From CAZKRL01 sp964555295 (lineage in GTDB: Bacteria; Bacteroidota; Bacteroidia; Flavobacteriales_D; Sanyastnellaceae), in the NCBI GenBank assembly GCA_964555295.1, contig CAZKRL010000048.1, forward strand, positions 1-16,896: a stretch of DNA of 16,896 nucleotides, read 5' to 3'. The position numbers were made by a program, and so were the translations under genes. Shown in pieces: positions 1 through 7,795 of this stretch (positions are counted from its first letter, which is position 1; the number at the start of each line of letters is the position of its first letter). The notes beneath the pieces are model-generated. The model did not search any database. It saw only the letters and a list, made by a program, of their open reading frames with translations, and was not told where the DNA came from.

Positions 1-3000
1 CCAACGATTCAGGCACATAAAAATCACAGCCGAAAATCGTGTGGAAATAACTCATTACAACACCATCGGGATTGCAGCCGGTTGAGTCGAAGAACAAAGT
101 CTGCGCATCGTTCATTATCTGATCCCCGATTTCAAGTGAGTCAATATCTCCGATATTATCGAGCAATTGAACAGCAATGATTGCATATCCAGAGCTCGCC
201 ATGCCATCTACAGTATCCGCCCTGAGATTGATACCCGTAAAATCAAAATTCACTACGGTACGTCCGTCTGCCAACTCGTCCATCGTTACCGAGCAAACTG
301 ACTCATGTGAATTCGCTACGGGCTGAATGCTATTCAGCTCCATAGAAAACCCATCGACTGTATCACTGGTTAACACACGGTACGCTACCGAATCTCCAGA
401 ACATTCATCAAAACGAGAGGGATCTGCATCGTAGTTGAATTGGATAACATAAAGTATTTGGTCGCCTACAAGTACAAAATTTGGCTCATAGATTCCAGCC
501 GGATTCGCAATGAGACCGCCATCGGAAGGTTCACCGCAATAAATTTCTAACGGGCGATTAATGACTTGATTTGGGCCATCATTCACATGAATATTATATT
601 GAATATTCACGCTACCGATTTCTGCACCCGGACCAAGCAAATTAAAAGTAAGCAGTTCTATTTGACCAGGGGTAATGGTATCCTGCCATGTCAACAAACC
701 ACCGATGCTGTCTAAAGGAGAAATGGTTTCAAAGTAATCATCAAGTGACAACTCAAAACCTAAATCCAAGATTTCACTGATATCGGCTGTCATAGTTACC
801 TCAAGCGTGTCCCCACCACTATTATTGAATATGACGCCACCATGGTATCCATTGGTGCAATCAATGTAATCTGATAATCCATCAAATGCAGTTAGGGTAT
901 ATGCCAACGTATCCAATGGAACCAGCGGCAAATACAAAGTGTCGGATACTCCTATAGTCGCCGATTCAAAATCGGAATCCACATGACTCCAAAGATTACC
1001 CTCAAAATCTTGAAGTGAAATAGTTAGCATGTTACCCGAGTTGAACAGGTACTCAATATGTCCACTACCATTACTGAATATAATAATCGTATCCACATCA
1101 GTTCCGGAAATTGCCACTGAAACCGGTCGGTTGGGCAAGCCCAGCTCATCGTCATCCAAAGAGCCATCAGCATCCATATCATGAAAAATAATTATCTCAG
1201 GCGAGTAGTAACAGTCTACATCAGAAAATGATGGCAACAAATAATTGGCCGCCATAGGATCATTACAACAAAACTGAATGCAAGAACCATTATCACAACC
1301 TGCCGAAGGATTGTAATTACACTTCGTAGAATCCAAACATCCCGGAAACAAGCATGTATTATTGTCGCAACCGGCTGTAGCATCGTAGTTACACGCAGTA
1401 AAATCCGTACAACCCGCTGATTGGCAAGAACCATCATCACAACCCGCTGAAGGTTCATAATTACAGGCCAGTGAATCAGTACATCCGGGATAAACGCATG
1501 TGTTATTATCGCATCCCGCAGCAGCTTCGTAATTACAAGCGTCTAAATCAGTGCAACCCGGCATTTCACATGATCCGTCATCGCAACCTGCAAATGCATC
1601 ATAATTACAAGCGAGCGAATCCGTGCACCCTGGAAACACACACACATCCAGCAAATTGCACCCTGCCTGTGGATCATAGTTACAGGCAAAAACGTTGTTA
1701 CACCCCGTATATAGGCATGAGGATGGGTCTATACACCCCGCATTTGGATTATAATTACAAGCAATCGAATCATTGCATCCGTCAAAGAGACAGGAGCCAT
1801 CGTTGCAATAGGCAGTATCGTTATAGTTGCAGGCAAAGAAATTCGTACAACCCAAATAACCACACAATTCGTTTACGGTATCAGTCACCAACGGATTATA
1901 GTTACAAGCCAGCGGATCTGTACAGCCAATGATTTCTAATTCATCACAAACGCCATTTACATCCAGATCATTGACACAATCACCATCGCACGTTAGATAC
2001 ATTTGCGGGAATTCACAAGAGCCATCATTGCAATACGCACTCGAATCATAATTACACGCCGCCGGGTTTGTGCAGCCATAATACACACATAAGTAATTAG
2101 AACCCTGCAACGCATTCAAATTATAATTGCAAGCTTCCGGGTTAGCGCAACCTGCCACCTGAAACTCATCGCAAATTCCATTATCATCGGTATCATTGAT
2201 GCAGTTACCAGCGCAGTCCAGAAAATTCGGCCGATAGTAGCAAGAGCTATTTTGACAGCCGGCGTTGGGATTAAAATTACAAGCCAAGGTATCTGTACAT
2301 CCGGGAAAAACGCATGACCCATCATTGCAACCTGCGTTACTATTATAGTTACATGCGTATAGAATATTGCAACCGGGGTATGTGCAGCTGCCATCATTAC
2401 AACCTGCTTGCAAATCAAAGTTGCAAGCATTAACATCAGTGCAACCGAAAAAAATACAAGACCCATCATCACATCCTGCCTCAGGATCATAATTGCAAGA
2501 ACCAGGGATATTGCAACCCGGATATACACATGAATTATCCTGGCAGACAACATTTGCATCATAATTACATGCCGCAGGATTATTACAACCCGCCAATTGA
2601 CATGTTGAGTTATCAGGGCATCCAGCAAGCGGATTATAGTTGCAGGCATCTGAGAGAAGACATCCCGGAAAAGTGCAGAGACTATTTACGGGTGTAACAA
2701 CAGAGCTACTATAATTACAGGCCGTTGAAACATTACAACCGGATATCTGCCAATAAGCAATTCCATTTTGAATGGCGCTACCACCAAAAGACCATGTTCC
2801 AGTTAAAACTGAAAGAAAATCGCCTGCGCCCCAAAGACCTTGGCTCACCGCCAGACTCTCAAGACCCTGACCCGCAGCGCCGTATTGCATAAAATCAATG
2901 AGTGGATAAGTTATTAAGGTATCATCAATGATGACTTGTTTATATAAACTTATATCACTGGCAAATGCCTGGAAGCCGATTCCAGCGACATTATTCCAAC

Positions 3001-3244
3001 TCAGCTTAATGACCTCATTCTGATTGGCTATGTAATCCGTGGACAACAGTGAAACGCTGGGGTCAGTTACCAACACACTGTCTGTAAGTGCTGAAAGCAT
3101 ATATGAAGACACGTCAACCGACGTTGTACCATAATTTCTCAGCCATATCTGATGCGTGTTCACGTCCACCAGCGATAATCGGATTTGAGAGAAAAGGAGT
3201 GCATTAGTGAACACACCAAATGCAAGGAGCAGAGACTTTTTCAT
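1..3244 (-). CDS. Giant secreted Cys-rich repeat surface protein (3' end outside window)
   Basis: The frame is open from the ATG at 3244 to the left edge (1081 codons, no stop); I translated its first ~690 codons codon by codon. Residues 1-20 (MKKSLLLAFGVFTNALLFSQ) are a clear signal peptide. Residues ~21-165 resemble the lamin-tail-like domain of Bacteroidota secreted proteins (QIWLRNYGTTSVDVSSYML, later DFMQYGAAGQGLESLAV). Residues 169-681 hold 19 Cys-rich units. Residues ~682-760 look like an SdrD_B/Cna-B-type beta-sandwich (DMDADGSLDDDELGLP). The remainder, with LYVIQFNYDAD and a late TLFFD stretch, resembles the conserved C-terminal region (DUF7619-like) that usually precedes a T9SS sorting tail; that tail would lie outside the window. 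Domain names are from memory of the families. Function is unknown; adhesion or a cell-surface structural role is the usual guess. The nearest same-strand gene, dxr, ends 139 bp upstream, so it is probably transcribed separately. Confidence 0.9.
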   Translation of the reverse strand, partial: MKKSLLLAFGVFTNALLFSQIRLSLVDVNTHQIWLRNYGTTSVDVSSYMLSALTDSVLVTDPSVSLLSTDYIANQNEVIKLSWNNVAGIGFQAFASDISLYKQVIIDDTLITYPLIDFMQYGAAGQGLESLAVSQGLWGAGDFLSVLTGTWSFGGSAIQNGIAYWQISGCNVSTACNYSSSVVTPVNSLCTFPGCLLSDACNYNPLAGCPDNSTCQLAGCNNPAACNYDANVVCQDNSCVYPGCNIPGSCNYDPEAGCDDGSCIFFGCTDVNACNFDLQAGCNDGSCTYPGCNILYACNYNSNAGCNDGSCVFPGCTDTLACNFNPNAGCQNSSCYYRPNFLDCAGNCINDTDDNGICDEFQVAGCANPEACNYNLNALQGSNYLCVYYGCTNPAACNYDSSAYCNDGSCEFPQMYLTCDGDCVNDLDVNGVCDELEIIGCTDPLACNYNPLVTDTVNELCGYLGCTNFFACNYNDTAYCNDGSCLFDGCNDSIACNYNPNAGCIDPSSCLYTGCNNVFACNYDPQAGCNLLDVCVFPGCTDSLACNYDAFAGCDDGSCEMPGCTDLDACNYEAAAGCDNNTCVYPGCTDSLACNYEPSAGCDDGSCQSAGCTDFTACNYDATAGCDNNTCLFPGCLDSTKCNYNPSAGCDNGSCIQFCCNDPMAANYLLPSFSDVDCYYSPEIIIFHDMDADGSLDDDELGLPNRPVSVAISGTDVDTIIIFSNGSGHIEYLFNSGNMLTISLQDFEGNLWSHVDSDFESATIGVSDTLYLPLVPLDTLAYTLTAFDGLSDYIDCTNGYHGGVIFNNSGGDTLEVTMTADISEILDLGFELSLDDYFETISPLDSIGGLLTWQDTITPGQIELLTFNLLGPGAEIGSVNIQYNIHVNDGPNQVINRPLEIYCGEPSDGGLIANPAGIYEPNFVLVGDQILYVIQFNYDADPSRFDECSGDSVAYRVLTSDTVDGFSMELNSIQPVANSHESVCSVTMDELADGRTVVNFDFTGINLRADTVDGMASSGYAIIAVQLLDNIGDIDSLEIGDQIMNDAQTLFFDSTGCNPDGVVMSYFHTIFGCDFYVPESL
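1202..2740 (-). repeat. 19 tandem Cys-rich units (GC..ACNYxPxAGCxDGSC type)
   Basis: This coding repeat covers residues 169-681 of the giant secreted protein. The common unit is 24-25 residues and contains four Cys: GC[TN]D..ACNY[DN]P.AGC[DN][DN]GSC..P. I count 18 recognisable units and a degenerate nineteenth (CCNDPMAANY). Units 7 and 9 are longer: each carries an inserted loop at about residues 343-362 and 417-437 with NDTDDNGICDE and NDLDVNGVCDE, which look like Asp-rich calcium-binding loops. Units differ from each other at the DNA level, so this is an old, diverged array and not a recent expansion. The invariant Cys pattern suggests disulfides or metal binding outside the cell. The motif recurs in marine Bacteroidota proteins; I know of no assigned function. 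Confidence 0.92.
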
Positions 3245-3383
3245 ACATTCAACTTTGGTTAAAGAAAATGTCGCAAAACCAAATGATTTAGGCACATTTC
3301 ATCGGTAAAAATAAAAAACAAGGAAGACCCTCGAGCAAGAATTTTCTAAGGCATGAAAAATCGGCAATCAAAAAACAGGGGCA

Positions 3384-4559
3384 TCAAAATTTTAAGCAAA
3401 GCTCTTCAGCCAATTTTCGCGCCTCCATATCCCCTGCATACAAATCCTCTAATGAAGGATTGGACTGGAATGACACTCCAATCAATGTGCGCTGAATTAA
3501 TTCCGCAATTTCCAGAAACCTGATTTTCCCATCCAAGAAAGCAGCTACTGCGACCTCATTGGCTGCGTTCATCACACAGGCAGTGTTACCACCGCGGCGC
3601 ATGGCCTCATAAGCAATATCCAAACATTTGAACGCTTCGCGATCGGGCTGCTCAAAAGTGAGACTTGGATATGCCATGAAATCGAACCTGGGAAAATCCG
3701 AGGGAAGTCGAGAGGGATAGCCCAGCGCATATTGAATCGGCAATTTCATATCGGGCAATCCCATCTGTGCCTTCATGCTGCCATCCTGAAATTGCACAAT
3801 ACTATGAATGATACTTTGCGGATGCACGATCACTTCAATCTGCTCCGGCATCAAATGAAATAACCATTTCGCCTCAATGACTTCAAGTCCTTTGTTCATG
3901 AGTGTCGCCGAATCAATCGTAATCTTAGAACCCATGGTCCAATTAGGATGTTTCAACGCTTGTTCGCGGGTAACAAGGGCTAACTCTTCGCGCGACCTAC
4001 CGCGGAAGGGGCCGCCCGAAGCTGTCAAAATAATCTTCTCAATCGGGTTCTGCCATTCACCCGCAAGGCACTGAAAGATGGCCGAGTGTTCGCTGTCAAC
4101 CGGCAATAGATTTACCGCATGTTGACGGGCCAATTCAGTAATCAAAGCCCCCGCCACTACAAGTGTCTCCTTATTCGCTAGCGCAATTTGCTTTCCTTGT
4201 TGAATCGCACGAACCGTGGGCTTAAGACCTGCGGCGCCCACCATGGCGGTAAGAACCACATCGATGGACTCCATCTCTACAATCTCTTCAATACCCTGTG
4301 CACCAGCAAAAACTTTTGTATCAGTCGTGGCAAGCGCATCACGCACTTGATGGTATTTAGTGGAATCACCAATCACTACAGCATTAGGTTGAAAGCGCAG
4401 TGCCTGCTCAATGAGAAGATCAGAGTTACTTCCGGCAGTTAACACCTCAACTTCGAGTTTATCCTTATGCGCAGCAATGACCTCCAACGCTTGTGTACCA
4501 ATACTTCCAGTGCTTCCTAATATCGCAATACGTCGTTTTTCTTCGCTTCCGTTTGACAT
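3384..4559 (-). CDS. dxr: 1-deoxy-D-xylulose 5-phosphate reductoisomerase
   Basis: This cytoplasmic enzyme (IspC) performs the committed step of the MEP pathway: it rearranges and reduces DXP to 2-C-methyl-D-erythritol 4-phosphate with NADPH and a divalent metal. The 391-residue length is normal. Visible motifs are the NADPH-binding GSTGSIG at 15-21, LANKETLV at 127-134, the metal-binding VDSEHSAIF (D155, E157), the TASGGPFRGR loop at 179-188, NWTMGSKITIDSATLMNKGL at 206-225 with N222, K223 and then E226 completing the metal site, and HPQSIIHSIVQFQDGS. It starts 11 bp after the stop of the DUF59 gene and is probably co-transcribed with it. No key residue is missing. Confidence 0.98.
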   Translation of the reverse strand: MSNGSEEKRRIAILGSTGSIGTQALEVIAAHKDKLEVEVLTAGSNSDLLIEQALRFQPNAVVIGDSTKYHQVRDALATTDTKVFAGAQGIEEIVEMESIDVVLTAMVGAAGLKPTVRAIQQGKQIALANKETLVVAGALITELARQHAVNLLPVDSEHSAIFQCLAGEWQNPIEKIILTASGGPFRGRSREELALVTREQALKHPNWTMGSKITIDSATLMNKGLEVIEAKWLFHLMPEQIEVIVHPQSIIHSIVQFQDGSMKAQMGLPDMKLPIQYALGYPSRLPSDFPRFDFMAYPSLTFEQPDREAFKCLDIAYEAMRRGGNTACVMNAANEVAVAAFLDGKIRFLEIAELIQRTLIGVSFQSNPSLEDLYAGDMEARKLAEELCLKF

Positions 4560-4570
4560 CGAAAATTGCT

Positions 4571-4891
4571 TTACATGAAACCTAATTCAAGCTGCGCGGC
4601 CTCACTCATCATCGAACGCTCCCATGCCGGTTCCCAAGTAATTTCAACTTTGGCTGAGCTTACACCACATACTGAGGCCACCTTCTGCTCCACCTCCGGC
4701 GGCAAGGTTTCTGCAACAGGACAAGAGGGCGAGGTGAGCGTCATGAGTATGGTTACAGAAGCATTGTCATCAATACCAATATTATAAATCAGGCCCAATT
4801 CATATATATCCACAGGAATCTCTGGATCATAAATGGTTTTGAGCATATCGATAATGCTGTTCTCAAGCTCTTTTCTGGTAACTATGTCCAT
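4571..4891 (-). CDS. DUF59/MIP18-family Fe-S cluster assembly protein (SufT/PaaD-like)
   Basis: This 106-residue protein belongs to the MIP18/DUF59 family, whose members help deliver Fe-S clusters to target proteins; in Bacteroidota one copy often accompanies the suf genes and is annotated as a SUF-system protein. Signature segments are YDPEIPVDIYELGLIYNI (21-38) and the TLTSPSCPVAETLPPEVEQK region (51-70) with the conserved Cys57. The C-terminus (AQLELGFM) is typical of bacterial members. It is the first gene of a minus-strand pair with dxr (11 bp spacing). No other suf gene is visible here, so the exact target is unknown. SufT is a plausible name, but I do not assign a symbol. Confidence 0.9.
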   Translation of the reverse strand: MDIVTRKELENSIIDMLKTIYDPEIPVDIYELGLIYNIGIDDNASVTILMTLTSPSCPVAETLPPEVEQKVASVCGVSSAKVEITWEPAWERSMMSEAAQLELGFM

Positions 4892-5050
4892 AATAATAAG
4901 CGGTAAAAGTACATTGGCACTAGCAGTTCATCGGCTGTTTTGTTCATAGCAAATTGAAGTTAAATGAAAATTCAATCTAAGGGCAACGCTCTGAAAGTTC
5001 CTTATGTCTATGTATTACGTTGCCTTAAATTCGTTGCTCCATTTGATAGT

Positions 5051-6754
5051 ATGAAAATAAAATTACTTGTTATCACTCTTGTTGCCGCATTGCATTGTTC
5101 TGCGCAAGTCATCACCACACCTCCAGCATTTTCTAACCTCAGGGCCATGGCCGAATGGGAAGAGGTAAATGCGCTGACGATTGCATGGACGGGCTTTCCA
5201 GCCATCCTGAAACAAATCGTAGCTGCAGGAATTGAGGAGACCCACGTTATCATTCTCAGCGATGATGTTTCAGGAACGCAAGACTATCTCACCACTGCCA
5301 ATGAAGGCGGTGCGGCCATAACGAATCTTGAGAATGTATCCATACTTCCGGCAAGCTATAATACCATATGGCTCAGAGATTACGCCGCCAATCCCGTTTA
5401 TGCCAATGAAGTAGATTCGCTTATTCTGGTCGACTGGATATACAACCGCAATCGGCCACAAGACGACATCTCATGCGAAGTGATAGCAGAACACCTCCAG
5501 CTTCCCATCTATCGCACGAGTGAGGCCCCCTATGACCTCATGAATACCGGAGGCAATTATATGAGTGATGGATTCGGTACCGCCTTTGCCTCTCATCTCG
5601 TAACCGATGAAAACGACGGATCCGGTGATTACGGTCTGAATTACCCCACACATACTGAAGCGGAGATAGATAATATCATGAGCGAGTTCATGGGTATCAA
5701 TACGTATATCAAAATGCAGACGCTGCCTTATGATGGCATTCATCATATTGACATGCACATGAAATTGGTGGATGAGCAAACGATTCTGGTTTCCGAGTAT
5801 CCCGATGGTGTTGCTGACGGGCCTCAAATCAATGCCAATATTCAATACGTGCTCAGCAATTACAACAGCATTTTTGGAACCCCATATCATATTGTGAATA
5901 TCCCGGCACCACCCAGCACAGCAGGAAATTACCCTGATAACAACGGCGCTTATCGAACTTACAGCAATGCTATTTTCGTTAATGGCTCAGTCCTTTTTCC
6001 TACCTATCGCGAAGAATACGACACCATTGCCTACAGAATCTGGGGTGAAGCTTGTCCCGGCTACAATCTCGTGGGTATTGATTGTGATAATACGGGCAAT
6101 AATATTATCGCTCAAAGCGGCGCCATCCACTGTATAACGCACACTGTGGGCGTTCAAGATCCATTGCTGATAAGGCATCAACCGCTGGAGGACACCTATT
6201 ACAATCCGAATCCATTTTTCGTAAGTGCTTATGCACGTCATAGAAGTGGTGTCGCCCAGATGAAATTATTTTGGCGCTTGCAAGGAGAAAGCAGTTTCAA
6301 CGAAGTAGCAATGAATACGTTTGTGCAAGATTATTGGGAGTGTCAGATACCATCTCAGCCCGCAGGCAGTGTTGTGGAATACTATATTCACGGCATCGCC
6401 AATAGCGGCAAAGAACAAGTACGTCCCATAGTTGCACCTGACGGTTTCTGGTCTTTTTCAATTGTTGGTGATGTCAGCGTTACAGAGACTTTCAACACCA
6501 GCACAATTTCCAAGATCTATCCTAACCCTGCAGCGGCCATCACATGTATTGAGGTAGATCATGCCATACCATGCTCAGTGAATATCACCCTAAATGATCT
6601 CACCGGAAGAAAAGTGAAATCCATTTTCTCTGGTCGCGTAGGTTCAGGGTTGCAACGCTGTTTCCTCGATGCTGCTGAAGTTCCCGCGGGTTCATACTTA
6701 ATCACTGTTAGCTCCGAAAATTCTCATCACAGCGAACCACTGGTGATTCGATAG
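5051..6754 (+). CDS. Secreted peptidylarginine/agmatine deiminase-family protein with T9SS tail
   Basis: This 567-residue protein of the PAD_porph/agmatine deiminase family hydrolyses a guanidinium group (peptidyl-arginine to citrulline, or agmatine to N-carbamoylputrescine). I chose the ATG at 5051 because it opens a signal peptide (MKIKLLVITLVAALHCSAQ); the reading frame runs 29 codons further upstream to 4964, but that stretch would bury the signal. The catalytic set looks complete: IWLRDYA with D110, NTGGN at 166-170 region, HHIDMHMKL with H232 and D234, and SGAIHCITH with candidate nucleophile C361. After an Ig-like region, residues ~488-567 form a type A T9SS sorting domain (KIYPNP, then LNDLTGRKV and VPAGSYLI). 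The layout of signal, deiminase, Ig-like domain and CTD is that of Porphyromonas PPAD. Substrate cannot be decided from sequence. The next gene starts 2 bp after the stop. Confidence 0.92.
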   Translation: MKIKLLVITLVAALHCSAQVITTPPAFSNLRAMAEWEEVNALTIAWTGFPAILKQIVAAGIEETHVIILSDDVSGTQDYLTTANEGGAAITNLENVSILPASYNTIWLRDYAANPVYANEVDSLILVDWIYNRNRPQDDISCEVIAEHLQLPIYRTSEAPYDLMNTGGNYMSDGFGTAFASHLVTDENDGSGDYGLNYPTHTEAEIDNIMSEFMGINTYIKMQTLPYDGIHHIDMHMKLVDEQTILVSEYPDGVADGPQINANIQYVLSNYNSIFGTPYHIVNIPAPPSTAGNYPDNNGAYRTYSNAIFVNGSVLFPTYREEYDTIAYRIWGEACPGYNLVGIDCDNTGNNIIAQSGAIHCITHTVGVQDPLLIRHQPLEDTYYNPNPFFVSAYARHRSGVAQMKLFWRLQGESSFNEVAMNTFVQDYWECQIPSQPAGSVVEYYIHGIANSGKEQVRPIVAPDGFWSFSIVGDVSVTETFNTSTISKIYPNPAAAITCIEVDHAIPCSVNITLNDLTGRKVKSIFSGRVGSGLQRCFLDAAEVPAGSYLITVSSENSHHSEPLVIR

Positions 6755-6756
6755 CC

Positions 6757-7752
6757 ATGCAGAATCGCAGAAACTTCCTACAGAAAATGTTGGCGGCAGG
6801 CATACTGACGGCAGTAGGACGTAAACTTTCCGCCGCGCCTCATGCACTTTCTGCAACTGAAAGCATCCAACAAAATAGATTCAAGGAGGGTTTGGTTATC
6901 TCCACCTGGGATGCGGGAATAGCGGCCAATGACGCGGCCTGGAAAGCAATGGTAGCCGGCGGCAATTGCATGGATATGGCCGAGAAGGGAGTCAATGACA
7001 CAGAGGCGAATCTCGCCAACCTGAGCGTAGGCCTGGGCGCTCTCCCCGACCGGGATGGTCGCACCACACTCGACGCATGTGTAATGAATTATGACGGCAT
7101 GGCGGGCAGCGTGATGTGCCTGGAACATATCAAACATCCTGCATCGGTTGCACGGAAGGTCATGGAGAAAACACCGCATGTTCAGCTTGTGGGCGAAGGC
7201 GCATACCGCTTCGCTATCAGTGAGGGTTTTCCGCATGATAACTACAAAGGCGATGAAGCCCAAAAAGCCTGGAAAGAATGGCTCAAGACAAGTCAGTACA
7301 AACCCGTCATCAATATTGAAAATCATGACACCATTGGATTGCTTGCAATGGATCAACAAGGCAACATAGCAGGTGCTTGCACAACGAGTGGCCTTGCATA
7401 CAAGATGCACGGGCGCGTGGGTGATAGTCCCATTATCGGCGCCGGTCTTTATGTCGACAACGAAGTGGGCGGTGCTACCAGCACGGGATTAGGTGAAGCC
7501 GTGGTGAGAACCTGCGGATCTTTTCTTGTAGTAGAATTGATGCGCAATGGTGCCACACCAACGGAAGCATGCACCGAAGCGGTGTTACGAATCCAGAAGA
7601 AACACAAAAACATAAAAGACTTTCAAGTCGGTTTTCTCGCCATAAATACAAAGGGTGAGACGGGATCCTATTCTATTCAACCGGGGTTTACGTACGCGCT
7701 GCATAAGGGCGGACAAAACCTTTTGTTCAAGTCAGCAAGCTTGTTGCATTGA
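6757..7752 (+). CDS. N4-(beta-N-acetylglucosaminyl)-L-asparaginase (glycosylasparaginase), exported
   Basis: This Ntn-hydrolase cleaves the GlcNAc-Asn bond left after N-glycoprotein breakdown. The 331-residue sequence closely follows the well-studied Elizabethkingia (Flavobacterium) meningosepticum enzyme as I remember it: VISTWDAGI with the substrate-binding Trp, PDRDGRTTLDA, EHIKHPASVARKVMEKTPHV, the self-cleavage site NHDTIG with T192 as the new N-terminal nucleophile, then TTSGLAYKMHGRVGDSPIIG and STGLGEAVVRT. The N-terminus (NRRNFLQKMLAAGILTAVG) has an Arg pair followed by a hydrophobic stretch, a Tat-like signal, so the enzyme is likely periplasmic or secreted. It follows the deiminase by 2 bp and is almost surely on the same transcript. 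Autoproteolysis between D191 and T192 is expected from the family. Confidence 0.95.
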   Translation: MQNRRNFLQKMLAAGILTAVGRKLSAAPHALSATESIQQNRFKEGLVISTWDAGIAANDAAWKAMVAGGNCMDMAEKGVNDTEANLANLSVGLGALPDRDGRTTLDACVMNYDGMAGSVMCLEHIKHPASVARKVMEKTPHVQLVGEGAYRFAISEGFPHDNYKGDEAQKAWKEWLKTSQYKPVINIENHDTIGLLAMDQQGNIAGACTTSGLAYKMHGRVGDSPIIGAGLYVDNEVGGATSTGLGEAVVRTCGSFLVVELMRNGATPTEACTEAVLRIQKKHKNIKDFQVGFLAINTKGETGSYSIQPGFTYALHKGGQNLLFKSASLLH

Positions 7753-7795
7753 TCTCACATTCCGATTGAGAAACTCCATTAAGCATACACTCAAA

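Noticed and set aside
1471..1932. Open plus-strand frame of 153 codons opposite the Cys-rich repeats
   Set aside because: It is a by-product of the repeats: the antisense of NY/Cys-rich codons lacks stops. It has no signal or domain, and the minus-strand frame carries the conserved repeat pattern.
2116..2649. Open minus-strand frame of 177 codons within the repeat region
   Set aside because: It is the shifted frame of the same repeats (and another at 1216-1458). The product is hydrophobic and irregular, and the true frame runs without break from 3244 to the left edge.
1202..2740. Possible CRISPR array, because short similar segments recur every ~72-75 bp
   Set aside because: Segments are diverged, have no constant repeat and unique spacer boundary, and are fully explained by in-frame protein repeats.
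4964..5050. Upstream start of the deiminase at 4964
   Set aside because: It would place 29 unrelated residues ahead of a clean signal peptide that begins at the ATG at 5051.
7655..7795. Prenyltransferase start at 7655 inside the asparaginase gene
   Set aside because: The extra residues are an out-of-frame reading of the asparaginase C-terminus with no family similarity except the last few before 7796.
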